Origin: JACPHD01 sp964431805
Lineage (GTDB): Bacteria; Patescibacteriota; Patescibacteriia; Patescibacteriales; GWC2-42-12
Length of the DNA stretch: 64,000 nucleotides
Direction: 5' to 3'
Assembly: GCA_964431805.1 (NCBI GenBank)
Contig: CAYSKV010000001.1
Coordinates: forward strand, 1 to 64,000
This document shows, in pieces, positions 35,494 through 43,909 of this stretch. How positions within the stretch are numbered: the first letter of the stretch is position 1; every line of letters starts with the position of its first letter. Below the pieces are notes generated by a model. That model did no database searches. It was not told the DNA's origin and worked only from the letters and a program-made list of their open reading frames with translations. Both the position numbers and the translations under genes were made by a program.

Positions 35494-35841
35494 ATGAAAA
35501 TGCCAAAAGGATATTTTTATTTAACCGGATATAGATTTTTTATTTCCGTTTTTGCTATTATTGGATTAATTTTTTTGAATTATGTATTTAAGGGAAATAT
35601 ATATTTATACGCCCAAATTTTTATTCTTGCTATTTTGCTTAATATAATTCCACCTTCGATTTGGCTTTATTACGATGCCATAAATAAAGTTAAAATGACA
35701 CCGCAAGAAGCCCGTCAGTTTGTATTTACATTTATCTTCGGCGGAAGAAGAACAAAAGGTAGCAAATATTATTTTTTGAGAGATTATTTTTTTCATCGCG
35801 AAAAAATTATTTCTTCAAGAAATGGGAAAAATAATTTATAA
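35494..35841 (+). CDS. small membrane protein
   Basis: 115 aa with two or three hydrophobic helices (about 13-30, 37-60) and a basic, Tyr/Phe-rich C-terminal tail (GRRTKGSKYYFLRDYFFHRE). ATG 35494 or 35500 could be used. Unknown function. A strong palindromic terminator follows. Confidence 0.6.
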   Translation: MKMPKGYFYLTGYRFFISVFAIIGLIFLNYVFKGNIYLYAQIFILAILLNIIPPSIWLYYDAINKVKMTPQEARQFVFTFIFGGRRTKGSKYYFLRDYFFHREKIISSRNGKNNL

Positions 35842-35854
35842 AATAATTTTTATG

Positions 35855-35888
35855 AAAAGAGACTGGTATATACCAGTCTCTTTTTTTT
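35855..35888 (+). terminator. rho-independent terminator
   Basis: Perfect 24-bp palindrome from AGAGACTGGTAT to its complement, then eight Ts; AAAA precedes it. Confidence 0.95.
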
Positions 35889-35915
35889 GAATTATCGCAT
35901 AAAATGTGCTATAAT
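35887..35915 (+). promoter_or_regulatory. promoter of the 35962 gene
   Basis: TTGAAT (35887-35892), 17-bp spacer, TATAAT (35910-35915) preceded by TGC (extended -10). Confidence 0.8.
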
Positions 35916-35961
35916 AGGTGAGTCTAATTCAAAAGACAAATTAATAATTAACTAAAAATAT

Positions 35962-36639
35962 ATGAAAAAAACTATTTCTTTGTTAATTGTTATTTTTTTT
36001 GTTTTTAGTTTAGTCGTTTTTGGCGTCATCGGTTCGGTGGCTAACGCCGAAAATTCGGCTAATCTTACGGGAACTTCAAGTTTAGAGAAAATTCCATCAC
36101 CGGATCATATTAAATATTTTAACGTTCTAAAGAAAATCGGCAATGCTTTATTCGGGGTTAGAAAGGCAACTTCAACCCCAGATATTGCAACTTCAACTTT
36201 AGAAAAAATCGGTCATCCTGGTTTAATAAACCAATTTGAAAAGATTAAAAAAATCGGTAATGCTTTATGGGGCATTAGGAAGAAAATAGCTTGGGCGCCT
36301 ATCGGGTCAGAAATTTCTGCTTGCGTTGCGACCGCTATTGACGTAAAAGATAAAGCCTTAATAGCTAGAGTAACGGCTGCGGCGGTTGAACTTAATGCCG
36401 CTTTATCTACTCGTAGTACCTGCCAACAAACTGCATTAACTGCAACTAGTACGCAACGAGATATTTTAAACGGTTGCGTTAAGACATTTAACGAAGCTCA
36501 TAAAGCAATAAAAGAAGCGTCTAAAAAAGTTCAGCAGGAAAGTTGGAATACTTATAAAATAAGCTTGAAAGCTTGCCAGACAATAGCAAGTAGTACTTCT
36601 GCCGTTCCGATGATTGAAGATGGAGGAAATATATTTTAG
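35962..36639 (+). CDS. secreted protein with two internal repeats
   Basis: 225 aa. A clear signal peptide (about 1-28, cleavage near VANAEN) precedes two repeats of about 30 aa: LEKIPSPDHIKYFNVLKKIG followed by NALFGVRK, and LEKIGHPGLINQFEKIKKIG followed by NALWGIRKK (about 38-112). The helical C-terminal half (about 115-205) contains Ala-rich helices with Cys residues (SACVAT, STCQQT, NGCVKT, KACQTI) that may form disulfides outside the cell. No named family recognised. Own promoter. Confidence 0.7.
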   Translation: MKKTISLLIVIFFVFSLVVFGVIGSVANAENSANLTGTSSLEKIPSPDHIKYFNVLKKIGNALFGVRKATSTPDIATSTLEKIGHPGLINQFEKIKKIGNALWGIRKKIAWAPIGSEISACVATAIDVKDKALIARVTAAAVELNAALSTRSTCQQTALTATSTQRDILNGCVKTFNEAHKAIKEASKKVQQESWNTYKISLKACQTIASSTSAVPMIEDGGNIF

Positions 36640-36671
36640 TAAAATTTTTTGATCAAGAAAATTAGAATTAT

Positions 36672-36709
36672 TAAACAAGCCATCCTTTTATTAGGGGATG
36701 GCTTGTTTA
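36672..36709 (+). terminator. strong hairpin, probable terminator
   Basis: TAAACAAGCCATCC / GGATGGCTTGTTTA, 14-bp perfect stem. Only a short T-run follows, so efficiency is uncertain. Confidence 0.75.
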
Positions 36710-36799
36710 TAGATTTAAGATAAAGTCAACTTTAGTGATAATTAGTAGTTTTGTCAAGATTATGGTGAAAAAAACTTTTTTTTGATATAGTATAGATAT

Positions 36800-38092
36800 A
36801 TGAAAAAAATATTTATAATTTTTGGTAGCATTATAACATTTATTTTATTGGTCGTCGCGATGATGTTTTTCGGCGATGTTTGCCCTCCGCCCGGCCCTTG
36901 GCCCACGCCTCCGTGGTGCGCCGTTGCTGAACGCAATAATTATGTTGTGGATGTTCACCCCGTAAAACTATCTCAAATTAAAGCTGTAAACATGTTTGAT
37001 ACTTGGGGTAGGAATTATAATATGTCCATGATTGAAACTACGCGTAATAATATTAGTTCGTCATTTGAACGCGTAAAAGAGCTCGGCGCGTCCGAAGTAT
37101 ATGTGCATGATTTTCATTGGGCAGTTTTTGATAAGGGGTCTGATTTTACAACTACTAATTATCAAATTAAAGATGAGACTTTTTGGAATGATTTTCGCGA
37201 TGAGTCTATGACAGAATCTGATGTTAAAAAGCTGGTTGAAGCGGCGCATAAAAATAATTTAAAATTAGGAATAAAACATAATATTTCTTTTGTAAATATT
37301 CGTAAATATATAGCCGAAGGCATAAAGGGCAGTATTGAAAATGCAGTTGTTACAGATTATGAGCGTTTTAATGCCGATCATTCCGAAGAATGGATTAGAG
37401 ATTATTTTAAAAAATTCTCTGACCGTTTAGTAGAACGAGCTAAGATATATAATAATGCCGGAGTAGATATTTTAAGCATTTCCCCGACTTTTATGGGGCC
37501 AAAATTTTCCGGGCATGAAGACATCGCCAATGAACTGCAAAAACAATTGATTACCGATTTGCGTCAAGTTTTTAAAGGTAAAATTTATACAGAAGTCTCT
37601 CAATATGGTTTTTCTGAAGATATAGACGGAAAAGAGGATTGGACTAAATATGATTTTTATAAGAATGCCGATATTATTGAAATACGTGTCTATGGTTTGC
37701 CGAAAAAATTTCAACAAATGGGCTCAAACGAACCTCTAACCGCTTATATTAAAGAATTAGATAATATAGCTGGCAAAAAAGGCATTAAGCTTTCGGTCTT
37801 TTTCGCGCCATCTAGCTATAAAGATTCGTTGAATATTGGCCCCCTCGAAGTATTGGATTATAAAAATGAAAAGATAATCAATACTAATTCCGACTACGAT
37901 TATCAAGTCCAGGCGTTTAACACATTTTTTAATGCTGTGTTGCAAAGTGAAAATATTGAGCGGATAAATGTTGCAAATTTTAGTTGGGATGATTATCTGG
38001 ATCCGTTTGTTAAACCGAAATTATCTATAAATGCTGGCTTTCGCAATAAACCGGCTGAAGAAGTTATAAAAGCATGGTTTAATCAAGATTAG
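36800..38092 (+). CDS. exported TIM-barrel-like protein (glycoside-hydrolase-like)
   Basis: 430 aa. N-terminal transmembrane/signal segment (about 4-24) with a Cys/Pro-rich stretch just after (CPPPGPWPTPPWC). The rest reads like a glycosidase-type TIM barrel: FERVKELGASEVYVHDFHW, LVEAAHKNNLKLGIKHNISF, YNNAGVDILSISPTF, KGKIYTEVSQYGFSED, ADIIEIRVYG and LSVFFAPSS follow the strand/helix order. Catalytic acids cannot be assigned from sequence alone. A TATAGT -10 at 36786-36791 places the transcript start about 2 bp before the ATG, so the mRNA may be nearly leaderless. Substrate unknown. Confidence 0.6.
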   Translation: MKKIFIIFGSIITFILLVVAMMFFGDVCPPPGPWPTPPWCAVAERNNYVVDVHPVKLSQIKAVNMFDTWGRNYNMSMIETTRNNISSSFERVKELGASEVYVHDFHWAVFDKGSDFTTTNYQIKDETFWNDFRDESMTESDVKKLVEAAHKNNLKLGIKHNISFVNIRKYIAEGIKGSIENAVVTDYERFNADHSEEWIRDYFKKFSDRLVERAKIYNNAGVDILSISPTFMGPKFSGHEDIANELQKQLITDLRQVFKGKIYTEVSQYGFSEDIDGKEDWTKYDFYKNADIIEIRVYGLPKKFQQMGSNEPLTAYIKELDNIAGKKGIKLSVFFAPSSYKDSLNIGPLEVLDYKNEKIINTNSDYDYQVQAFNTFFNAVLQSENIERINVANFSWDDYLDPFVKPKLSINAGFRNKPAEEVIKAWFNQD

Positions 38093-38191
38093 AAAAATAA
38101 TAATGAATTAACTAAAGAAACCCATAGTTTAGTGCTAAAAGTTTTAAAAATAAGACAAGATAATAGTTATTTTATTAAATAGTTATGTATA

Positions 38192-38220
38192 TTGACAAAA
38201 TAAGCTCTTTTTTATATATT
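38192..38220 (+). promoter_or_regulatory. promoter of the 967-aa surface protein
   Basis: TTGACA (38192-38197), 17-bp spacer, TATATT (38215-38220); ATG 38260 follows a leader of about 33 nt. Confidence 0.82.
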
Positions 38221-38259
38221 TATATTGTTCAATAGTTAAAAAAATAATCATATAAAATT

Positions 38260-41163
38260 ATGAAAACTAAAAAATGTAAGCGAGTTTTGTCTCGTTGGTA
38301 TAATTTTAAAATTTTGTTAGCCACAACTTTTGTTATGGTTGCAATGATCGCCGTAGGCGGTTTTTTATTTGCTAATTTTACGTTAGCTACAGATGTCGAT
38401 TCCGACGGAGATGGAATTTATAATTCTTCAGATAATTGCGTTGATGTCGCTAATTTAGATCAAGCTGATGCTGACGGTGATTATGTTGGCAATGCTTGTG
38501 ATAATTGTCCTAATGTCGCTAATTTAGATCAAGCTGATGCTGACGGAGATGGCGTTGGTGATTCTTGCGATAATTGTTCAGCCGTAGCAAATGCAGATCA
38601 AAGAGATGCTGATGCAGATAGAATTGGTGATGTTTGCGATAATTGTGTAAATAATTCAAATTCTTTACAAAATGATGATGACGGTGATGGTATTGGAAAT
38701 GCTTGTGATCAATATAATTGTATAGCGACTGGCGCGGAAATTTGTGGCGATGAAAGAGATAATGATTGTGATGGTTTTAGAGACGAAGCAGATTGTATAG
38801 GAGTTTGTGGTAATGCGTTTGTAGAGTCAGGAGAACAATGCGATGGCGGAGATACTAATGACAATGACGGATGTTCTTCAACGTGCCAAATTGAAAGTAA
38901 TTCTGCCTGTTCCGGAGAGCCAAGTGCTTGTGAAATTTGTAATGATACAGTCGACAATGACGGAAATGGATTTGTTGATTGCGCTGACCAAGTTTGCGCA
39001 AGTGACACGATGTGCCAAGTACCTGACACGACTGCGCCAATTATAACATTTATCGATCCTACTCCTGGCAACGGCACAACAACAAGTATTAATGACCAAA
39101 CATTTGAAGTTTCCCTAAATGAAGATGTTTCTAGTTGTTATCTTGATTTCGGAATTAATAATGGTGATTTTGAAGAAGGAAATCTTTCAGATTGGAATAC
39201 TTACGGAAATGCTAACTGGTATATTGATAGTTCAAACAAATATGAAGGATCATATTCAGCTCGTTCTGGAAATATGTGGGGATGGAACAATGTTTCGAGT
39301 ACTCTACAAAGAACTGTTACCACTGGAGCAAATTCATTACTATCATTTTGGTGGATGGTTAATTCCGAAGGCGGTTGGGATTATTTACGTTTTTACCTCG
39401 ACGGAGCACATCAAGCTGCAATATCCGGAAGTGTTAGCTGGCAGCAAATGCAATATAATCTTGGGGCGGGGGATCATAATTTGCAATGGATTTATTCCAA
39501 AGACTTTTCTGTTACTAGTGGTTCTGACGCTGGTTGGATTGATGATGTTATAGTTTCAGGTGGAGCAGGAGAAAACTCTCAAGCCATGATTGTAGATAAT
39601 CAAACCCATACTGCTTCGTTATCTCTTTCCGATATGAGCGATGGTCTGTATTCCTATTCTGTTCATTGTGAAGATCTCGCAACAAATACCGGATCTTCTG
39701 ACGTAAGAACATTTATCATTGATACCACAGCTCCAGAAATTACTCTTAATGGAGATAATCCTACGTATTTGATTGTAGGAGATATTTTCACTGACCCAGG
39801 AGCTACTGCAGTTGATGCTATTGATGGCTCAATTGAAGTAATGTCGACTGGCGAAGTTGATACAGCAACAGTTGGAACATATACAATTACTTACACTGCC
39901 ACCGACACAACTTCTCATACTTCAACAAAAATAAGAACAGTCTATGTGAACTCAGCTCCTGATGAAACTGATCCTAAGATTGTACAAATTAATGAAGAAG
40001 TTTATTCAATTAAAGCAATAAGCCCAAATACAATAGAAATTCTTTTTGATGAAGCATTACAGAATAATGAAATTCATCAACCACGAATCTCTGACTTTAA
40101 TGTTTATAATGAAAACGATGAATCATCATATGAAATTGAAGGTGTAAGTTATGAGAATATGAAAGTGACTATCACCTTAACCGATCCAATTAATAGAGGT
40201 GATACTCCTCGATTACATATAGAAAGAGGTTTCGAAGAATCCTCAACCCTTATTGATTTATCTGGTAATTACTTTAATGACGGGGATGAATTTGATGCCC
40301 CAGTATTAGATAAAATAATTCCAGTCATTACTCTTAATGGCGAGGCAGTTGTTAATTTGACTGTTGGTGATGTTTATGAAGATGCTGGTGCAACATGTCT
40401 TGATGTTGTAGATGAGGTATGCGAAGTTATTACATCTGGAACTGTTGATACAGCTACCGCTGGAACATATACAATTACTTACAATGCTACTGATGTAGCG
40501 GGTAATATTGGTACTACAACAAGAACCGTGAATGTTAACATAGTAAACAGCGGTGGCGGCGGAGGTAGTAGTATCGCGGTTTATCCTTGCACCGATGTAG
40601 TATACGGCGATTGGGGAACTTGCTCTAACGGTATTCAGTATCGCAATATTTTAAGTCAATCTCCAAATTTCTGCAATTTAACTTTTAGCCAGCAATCCAG
40701 CGGATCTAGAGCTTGCAGTATTTCTAATACATCTGGAGTTCCTGGGGTGTCTGGCGGTTCTGGTGCGCCCAGCGCTAATGGTGGTTCAGTCTTAGGCGTT
40801 AAAAATTATCCTGATGGTTCACTTTTAAGAAGCTTAACAACTCACAAGATATACTATATTATAAATCAGCAAAAGAAACATATCAGAACTTTAGCTGAGC
40901 TATGGAAATATCGAGGAATAGCCAGAATAGATGTTGGCGACGATGTTTTAGCTCAATATCCTGATTATACTGGCGATGTTTTAGGCGTTAAAGCTTATCC
41001 TGACGATTCACTCCTAAGAAGTATTCTAACTAAAAAGATTTACTATATTATGAACGCGGAAAAGAAATATATCGCTACTTTAGCTGAACTCTGGAAATAC
41101 CGAGGCATCCCGATTATCAATGTCGTAGAAGAAATTTTAGCCCAATATCCTGACGCGAAATAA
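38260..41163 (+). CDS. modular surface protein: TSP3, DUF4215, MAM-like, Ig-like domains and surface repeats
   Basis: 967 aa. A transmembrane/signal segment (about 18-42) is followed by four or five thrombospondin-type-3 calcium repeats (DADGDGVGDSCDNC, about 47-155), a MopE-like CGDERDNDCDG motif, one DUF4215 unit (CGNAFVESGEQCDGG) and a lectin/MAM-like domain (NGDFEEGNLSDWNT ... GWIDDVIVSGG, about 300-435). Next come two DUF5011-type Ig domains (about 475-565, 670-755) separated by an SbsA-like Ig domain, then a Cys-containing TSP1-like segment. Two 60-residue repeats end the protein (KIYYIMNAEKKYIATLAELW and partner). Probably displayed on the cell surface for adhesion. Own promoter and terminator. 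Confidence 0.85.
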   Translation: MKTKKCKRVLSRWYNFKILLATTFVMVAMIAVGGFLFANFTLATDVDSDGDGIYNSSDNCVDVANLDQADADGDYVGNACDNCPNVANLDQADADGDGVGDSCDNCSAVANADQRDADADRIGDVCDNCVNNSNSLQNDDDGDGIGNACDQYNCIATGAEICGDERDNDCDGFRDEADCIGVCGNAFVESGEQCDGGDTNDNDGCSSTCQIESNSACSGEPSACEICNDTVDNDGNGFVDCADQVCASDTMCQVPDTTAPIITFIDPTPGNGTTTSINDQTFEVSLNEDVSSCYLDFGINNGDFEEGNLSDWNTYGNANWYIDSSNKYEGSYSARSGNMWGWNNVSSTLQRTVTTGANSLLSFWWMVNSEGGWDYLRFYLDGAHQAAISGSVSWQQMQYNLGAGDHNLQWIYSKDFSVTSGSDAGWIDDVIVSGGAGENSQAMIVDNQTHTASLSLSDMSDGLYSYSVHCEDLATNTGSSDVRTFIIDTTAPEITLNGDNPTYLIVGDIFTDPGATAVDAIDGSIEVMSTGEVDTATVGTYTITYTATDTTSHTSTKIRTVYVNSAPDETDPKIVQINEEVYSIKAISPNTIEILFDEALQNNEIHQPRISDFNVYNENDESSYEIEGVSYENMKVTITLTDPINRGDTPRLHIERGFEESSTLIDLSGNYFNDGDEFDAPVLDKIIPVITLNGEAVVNLTVGDVYEDAGATCLDVVDEVCEVITSGTVDTATAGTYTITYNATDVAGNIGTTTRTVNVNIVNSGGGGGSSIAVYPCTDVVYGDWGTCSNGIQYRNILSQSPNFCNLTFSQQSSGSRACSISNTSGVPGVSGGSGAPSANGGSVLGVKNYPDGSLLRSLTTHKIYYIINQQKKHIRTLAELWKYRGIARIDVGDDVLAQYPDYTGDVLGVKAYPDDSLLRSILTKKIYYIMNAEKKYIATLAELWKYRGIPIINVVEEILAQYPDAK

Positions 41164-41179
41164 CACAAATTTAGATAAA

Positions 41180-41208
41180 AAAGCCGTTTCCAGAGAAACG
41201 GCTTTTTT
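41180..41208 (+). terminator. rho-independent terminator
   Basis: AAAGCCGTTTC-CAGA-GAAACGGCTTT followed by a T-tract, ending at the next -35. Confidence 0.93.
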
Positions 41209-41209
41209 C

Positions 41210-41238
41210 TTGACAAAAATTTAATAATAGTATATTAT
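41210..41238 (+). promoter_or_regulatory. promoter of the coiled-coil gene
   Basis: TTGACA (41210-41215), 17-bp spacer, TATTAT (41233-41238). Confidence 0.82.
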
Positions 41239-41308
41239 AAAAAATTGTTTTGTTTAAATTAAAAAATTAAATAAGACAAAAATTAAAAATTTATAGGAGG
41301 AAATTAAT

Positions 41309-41896
41309 TTGAGCGAAAAAGACAAAATTTTTAACGGCGGAAGAGTAATGGACGGAGCGAATTTGCTCGATTTTATTTTTAGTTTAGGACAGGACGACAA
41401 ACCGATGCACGACGCCATGGAAGATCTTTTCGGCCACGGCGGCGGGATGCATGGCCTGGATATGCTTCTTAATCTGGCGAAAAATTCCGGGCAGAAAAAA
41501 TTAAAGAGCCCGGAAATTATTTTTCTCGAAGCCAACAACGAAGGTAGAAAAACGGAAATCGCCGGTCTCCAAGAAGTTATTTCGGCTTTTTATAAAAGAT
41601 GCAAACAGCAGGACAAAGATCTGGAAGAAGCGAAAAAAACCGAATCAGGACTCCGGGAAGACCTGGATAAGCAGGATAATATAATTGTCCGCCAGGAGCG
41701 ACAAATATCCAAATGCCACGAACATCTCAAAAGCCAGGCTGAAGCCCAAAAAGGCCGGCAGCAGGAATTGTCAAAACTTCAGGAGAAAATGAAAAACATT
41801 GAATTGTGCCTGAATGAAGTTTCGTCCGACAAAGCCCTGAAATCTGATCTCCAGTCCGTGATCGAAAAAATTACGGATGTAGTCACCGCCGCGTAG
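41309..41896 (+). CDS. coiled-coil protein with foreign codon use and strong Shine-Dalgarno
   Basis: 195 aa starting at TTG 41309, set by AGGAGG at 41295-41300, 8 nt upstream, a rare feature here. The N-terminal part (about 1-65) has a Gly/His/Asp-rich stretch (MEDLFGHGGGMHGLDMLLNL); the rest (about 75-195) is a Glu/Lys/Gln-rich coiled coil (LEEAKKTESGLREDLDKQDN). Codons such as CTG, CTC, CGG and GCC are frequent and the gene is clearly more GC-rich than its neighbours, suggesting transfer or special selection. No family recognised. Own promoter and a terminator at 41926. Confidence 0.75.
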   Translation: MSEKDKIFNGGRVMDGANLLDFIFSLGQDDKPMHDAMEDLFGHGGGMHGLDMLLNLAKNSGQKKLKSPEIIFLEANNEGRKTEIAGLQEVISAFYKRCKQQDKDLEEAKKTESGLREDLDKQDNIIVRQERQISKCHEHLKSQAEAQKGRQQELSKLQEKMKNIELCLNEVSSDKALKSDLQSVIEKITDVVTAA

Positions 41897-41925
41897 AATA
41901 TACGGCGCCGCAAGTATTTTTACTA

Positions 41926-41965
41926 CCCTAGCAGTTAGCTAATAGCTGCTAGGGGTTTTTATTTG
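41926..41965 (+). terminator. rho-independent terminator
   Basis: CCCTAGCAG (41926-41934) / CTGCTAGGG (41946-41954) with TTTTTATTT after. Confidence 0.9.
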
Positions 41966-42012
41966 AAAAAAATGTTGATTTGTAGTAAACTTTAAGGATA
42001 AAAGAAATTTAT

Positions 42013-42108
42013 ATGATGTCACTTGGAATTATAATTTTAGCAGTAATTTTTGTGGGAGTTTTTGTGGCCTTTTTGATTATGGGGGTTAGGGAAGACAAAA
42101 ATAAATAA
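42013..42108 (+). CDS. 31-aa single-helix membrane peptide
   Basis: ATG-ATG-TCA... gives 31 residues, nearly all one hydrophobic helix (LGIIILAVIFVGVFVAFLIM) followed by a charged tail (GVREDKNK). The frame is closed by TAA, and the gap between the upstream terminator and the DUF4349 gene is otherwise empty. Composition is what one expects of a real small membrane protein, but no homology was tested. It could be co-transcribed with the DUF4349 gene 56 bp on. Confidence 0.5.
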   Translation: MMSLGIIILAVIFVGVFVAFLIMGVREDKNK

Positions 42109-42164
42109 TTTATTTAAGAGATTGTTATAAAATAATTTTATAGCCATCTCTAATTATTAAAATT

Positions 42165-43139
42165 ATGCCAATTAAAAAACTTTTAAAAATTATTGGTTTA
42201 AGCGTGGTGGGTCTTTTTATTTTCCTTTTTGGTTTAACGATTGTTTTAAACAGTTTAAACCAAGGTACTAAAGGAAATATGTCGGAAGGGTTATCTTTCG
42301 GGTCAGCTAGTTCATTTGATTCATTTGGGGGCATTGCTGCACCCATGAGTACTTCCAACAGGGTGAGTTCTAATGAGATGGCGATGGATTCAGTTATGGC
42401 TATAGAGCAAGAATTATCGCCTAGTTCCGTTACTCAGCCGGTTGATAAAAAGATTATTAAAACCGGGGATCTAAGTCTTAAAATTGAAAAAATAGAAACA
42501 GCGGTAGAAAGCATAACTAATATAGTTAAATTAAATAAAGGGGAAATTTCTAATTCTTATTTTTCCGAATCAAGCCGCGGCACTAAATCAGGCTACATAA
42601 CCATTCGCGTGCCTTATCAGAATTTTACGACTGTTTTTGATGAAGTAAAAAAAATTGCTACCCAGGTTATGTCAGAATCTTCTAACGTCCAAGATATAAC
42701 CGAACAATATATTGATTTAGAAGCTAGGTTAAAGAATAAGCAAGCCGAGGAAGTTTCGTTCGTCGCCTTGCTTAATCGTTCGGGAAAAATTGAAGAAATT
42801 CTTTCGGTTACTAGAGAAGTAGCTAGAGTTAGAGGAGAGATTGAGCAATTACAGGGCCAGATGAAATATTTAAATTCGCAGACCGATATGTCGACTATCA
42901 CGGTTAATTTAAGCGAAGATGTCGTTATCGCTTCAGCCAGTCAAGATTGGCGCCCTTGGCAAGTTGTTAAATTATCGGTTAAACAGTTAATAACCGCCGG
43001 ACAAGGTTTTATCGATGGATTGATTCGTTTTATTATAGTAGCCTTACCAATGCTTTTGATTTATGTTTTTATTCTCTGGCTAATTTATTTTGTTGGCAAG
43101 AAAATTTACCATAAATTTAAGAAACCGGGGCAGTTATAA
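42165..43139 (+). CDS. DUF4349 domain membrane protein
   Basis: 324 aa. N-terminal transmembrane helix (about 10-30), Ser/Met-rich linker, then the DUF4349 domain from about residue 100: IIKTGDLSLKIEKIETAVESI, GYITIRVPYQNFTTVFDEV, EQYIDLEARLKNKQAEE and a coiled coil EVARVRGEIEQLQGQMKYL (about 220-240). A second transmembrane helix (about 285-310) closes it, leaving the domain outside the cell. Role unknown; these proteins are often next to exporters. The SurA-like gene starts 37 bp later, so an envelope operon running through the ABC exporter is likely. Confidence 0.88.
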   Translation: MPIKKLLKIIGLSVVGLFIFLFGLTIVLNSLNQGTKGNMSEGLSFGSASSFDSFGGIAAPMSTSNRVSSNEMAMDSVMAIEQELSPSSVTQPVDKKIIKTGDLSLKIEKIETAVESITNIVKLNKGEISNSYFSESSRGTKSGYITIRVPYQNFTTVFDEVKKIATQVMSESSNVQDITEQYIDLEARLKNKQAEEVSFVALLNRSGKIEEILSVTREVARVRGEIEQLQGQMKYLNSQTDMSTITVNLSEDVVIASASQDWRPWQVVKLSVKQLITAGQGFIDGLIRFIIVALPMLLIYVFILWLIYFVGKKIYHKFKKPGQL

Positions 43140-43176
43140 TCTAAATTAAATTTAATAATTAAATAATTTTAATCTT

Positions 43177-43899
43177 ATGGAAAAAAAAATTGAAGAAAAA
43201 ATTGTTAAAAAAACCGTAAAGAAAAAAGAGCAGATTGAGGTAATGCCAAGCCCGGCGCCGGTTGAACCTCAAAAAATTGAATCTATTAGCAAACCTAATA
43301 AGATTGCTATTAGCGTTCATAAAAACGCTATTATCGCTTTAGTTGTAGTTATAATTATTGCGGCAATCGGAGGTTTGCTTTTTTATTATAAAGGTTTATT
43401 TATTTCTGCTACAATTAACGGTACGCCTATAAGCCGACTAGCAGTGATTTCTGAATTGGAAAGCGTGTACGGTAAAAAAACCTTAGAATCGCTTATTACT
43501 AAAAAATTAATTGACAATGAAGCGCTTGCTAAAGGTATAAAAGTGAGCCAAGAAGAAATTAACGCTGAGATAAAAACTGTTGAAGATCAATTAAAGGCTC
43601 AAGGCACGACATTAGATCAGGCTTTAACCGAGCAGGGCGTTACTCTTAATTATTTAAAGAATCAAATTGAATTTCAAAAAAAGATAGAAACTCTTTTAGC
43701 CGATCAAATTCAAGTCAGCGAAGAAGATATAACAAAATTTATTGCTGATAATAAAATCACCGTTCCGGAAGGCGAGGAAGCTAATTATAAAGAGCAGATT
43801 ACCAGCCAATTAAAACAAGAAAAATTAAGCAGCGCCGCTAGCGCCTTACTCGAATCTTTAAGAGCTAAAAGTAAAATTAAATATTTTACGAATTACTAG
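43177..43899 (+). CDS. SurA-N-like membrane-anchored chaperone domain protein
   Basis: 240 aa. Lys-rich cytosolic tail, one transmembrane helix (about 50-72), then the SurA N-terminal chaperone domain: INGTPISRLAVISELESVYG, LESLITKKLIDNEALAKGIK, VSQEEINAEIKTVEDQLKAQG and LNYLKNQIEFQKKIETLLADQ (about 80-185). The PPIase (parvulin) domain is absent, so it probably acts as a holdase for secreted proteins. Many large surface proteins are encoded nearby. It sits 10 bp before the ABC exporter ATPase. Confidence 0.83.
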   Translation: MEKKIEEKIVKKTVKKKEQIEVMPSPAPVEPQKIESISKPNKIAISVHKNAIIALVVVIIIAAIGGLLFYYKGLFISATINGTPISRLAVISELESVYGKKTLESLITKKLIDNEALAKGIKVSQEEINAEIKTVEDQLKAQGTTLDQALTEQGVTLNYLKNQIEFQKKIETLLADQIQVSEEDITKFIADNKITVPEGEEANYKEQITSQLKQEKLSSAASALLESLRAKSKIKYFTNY

Positions 43900-43909
43900 T
43901 CTAAATTAA

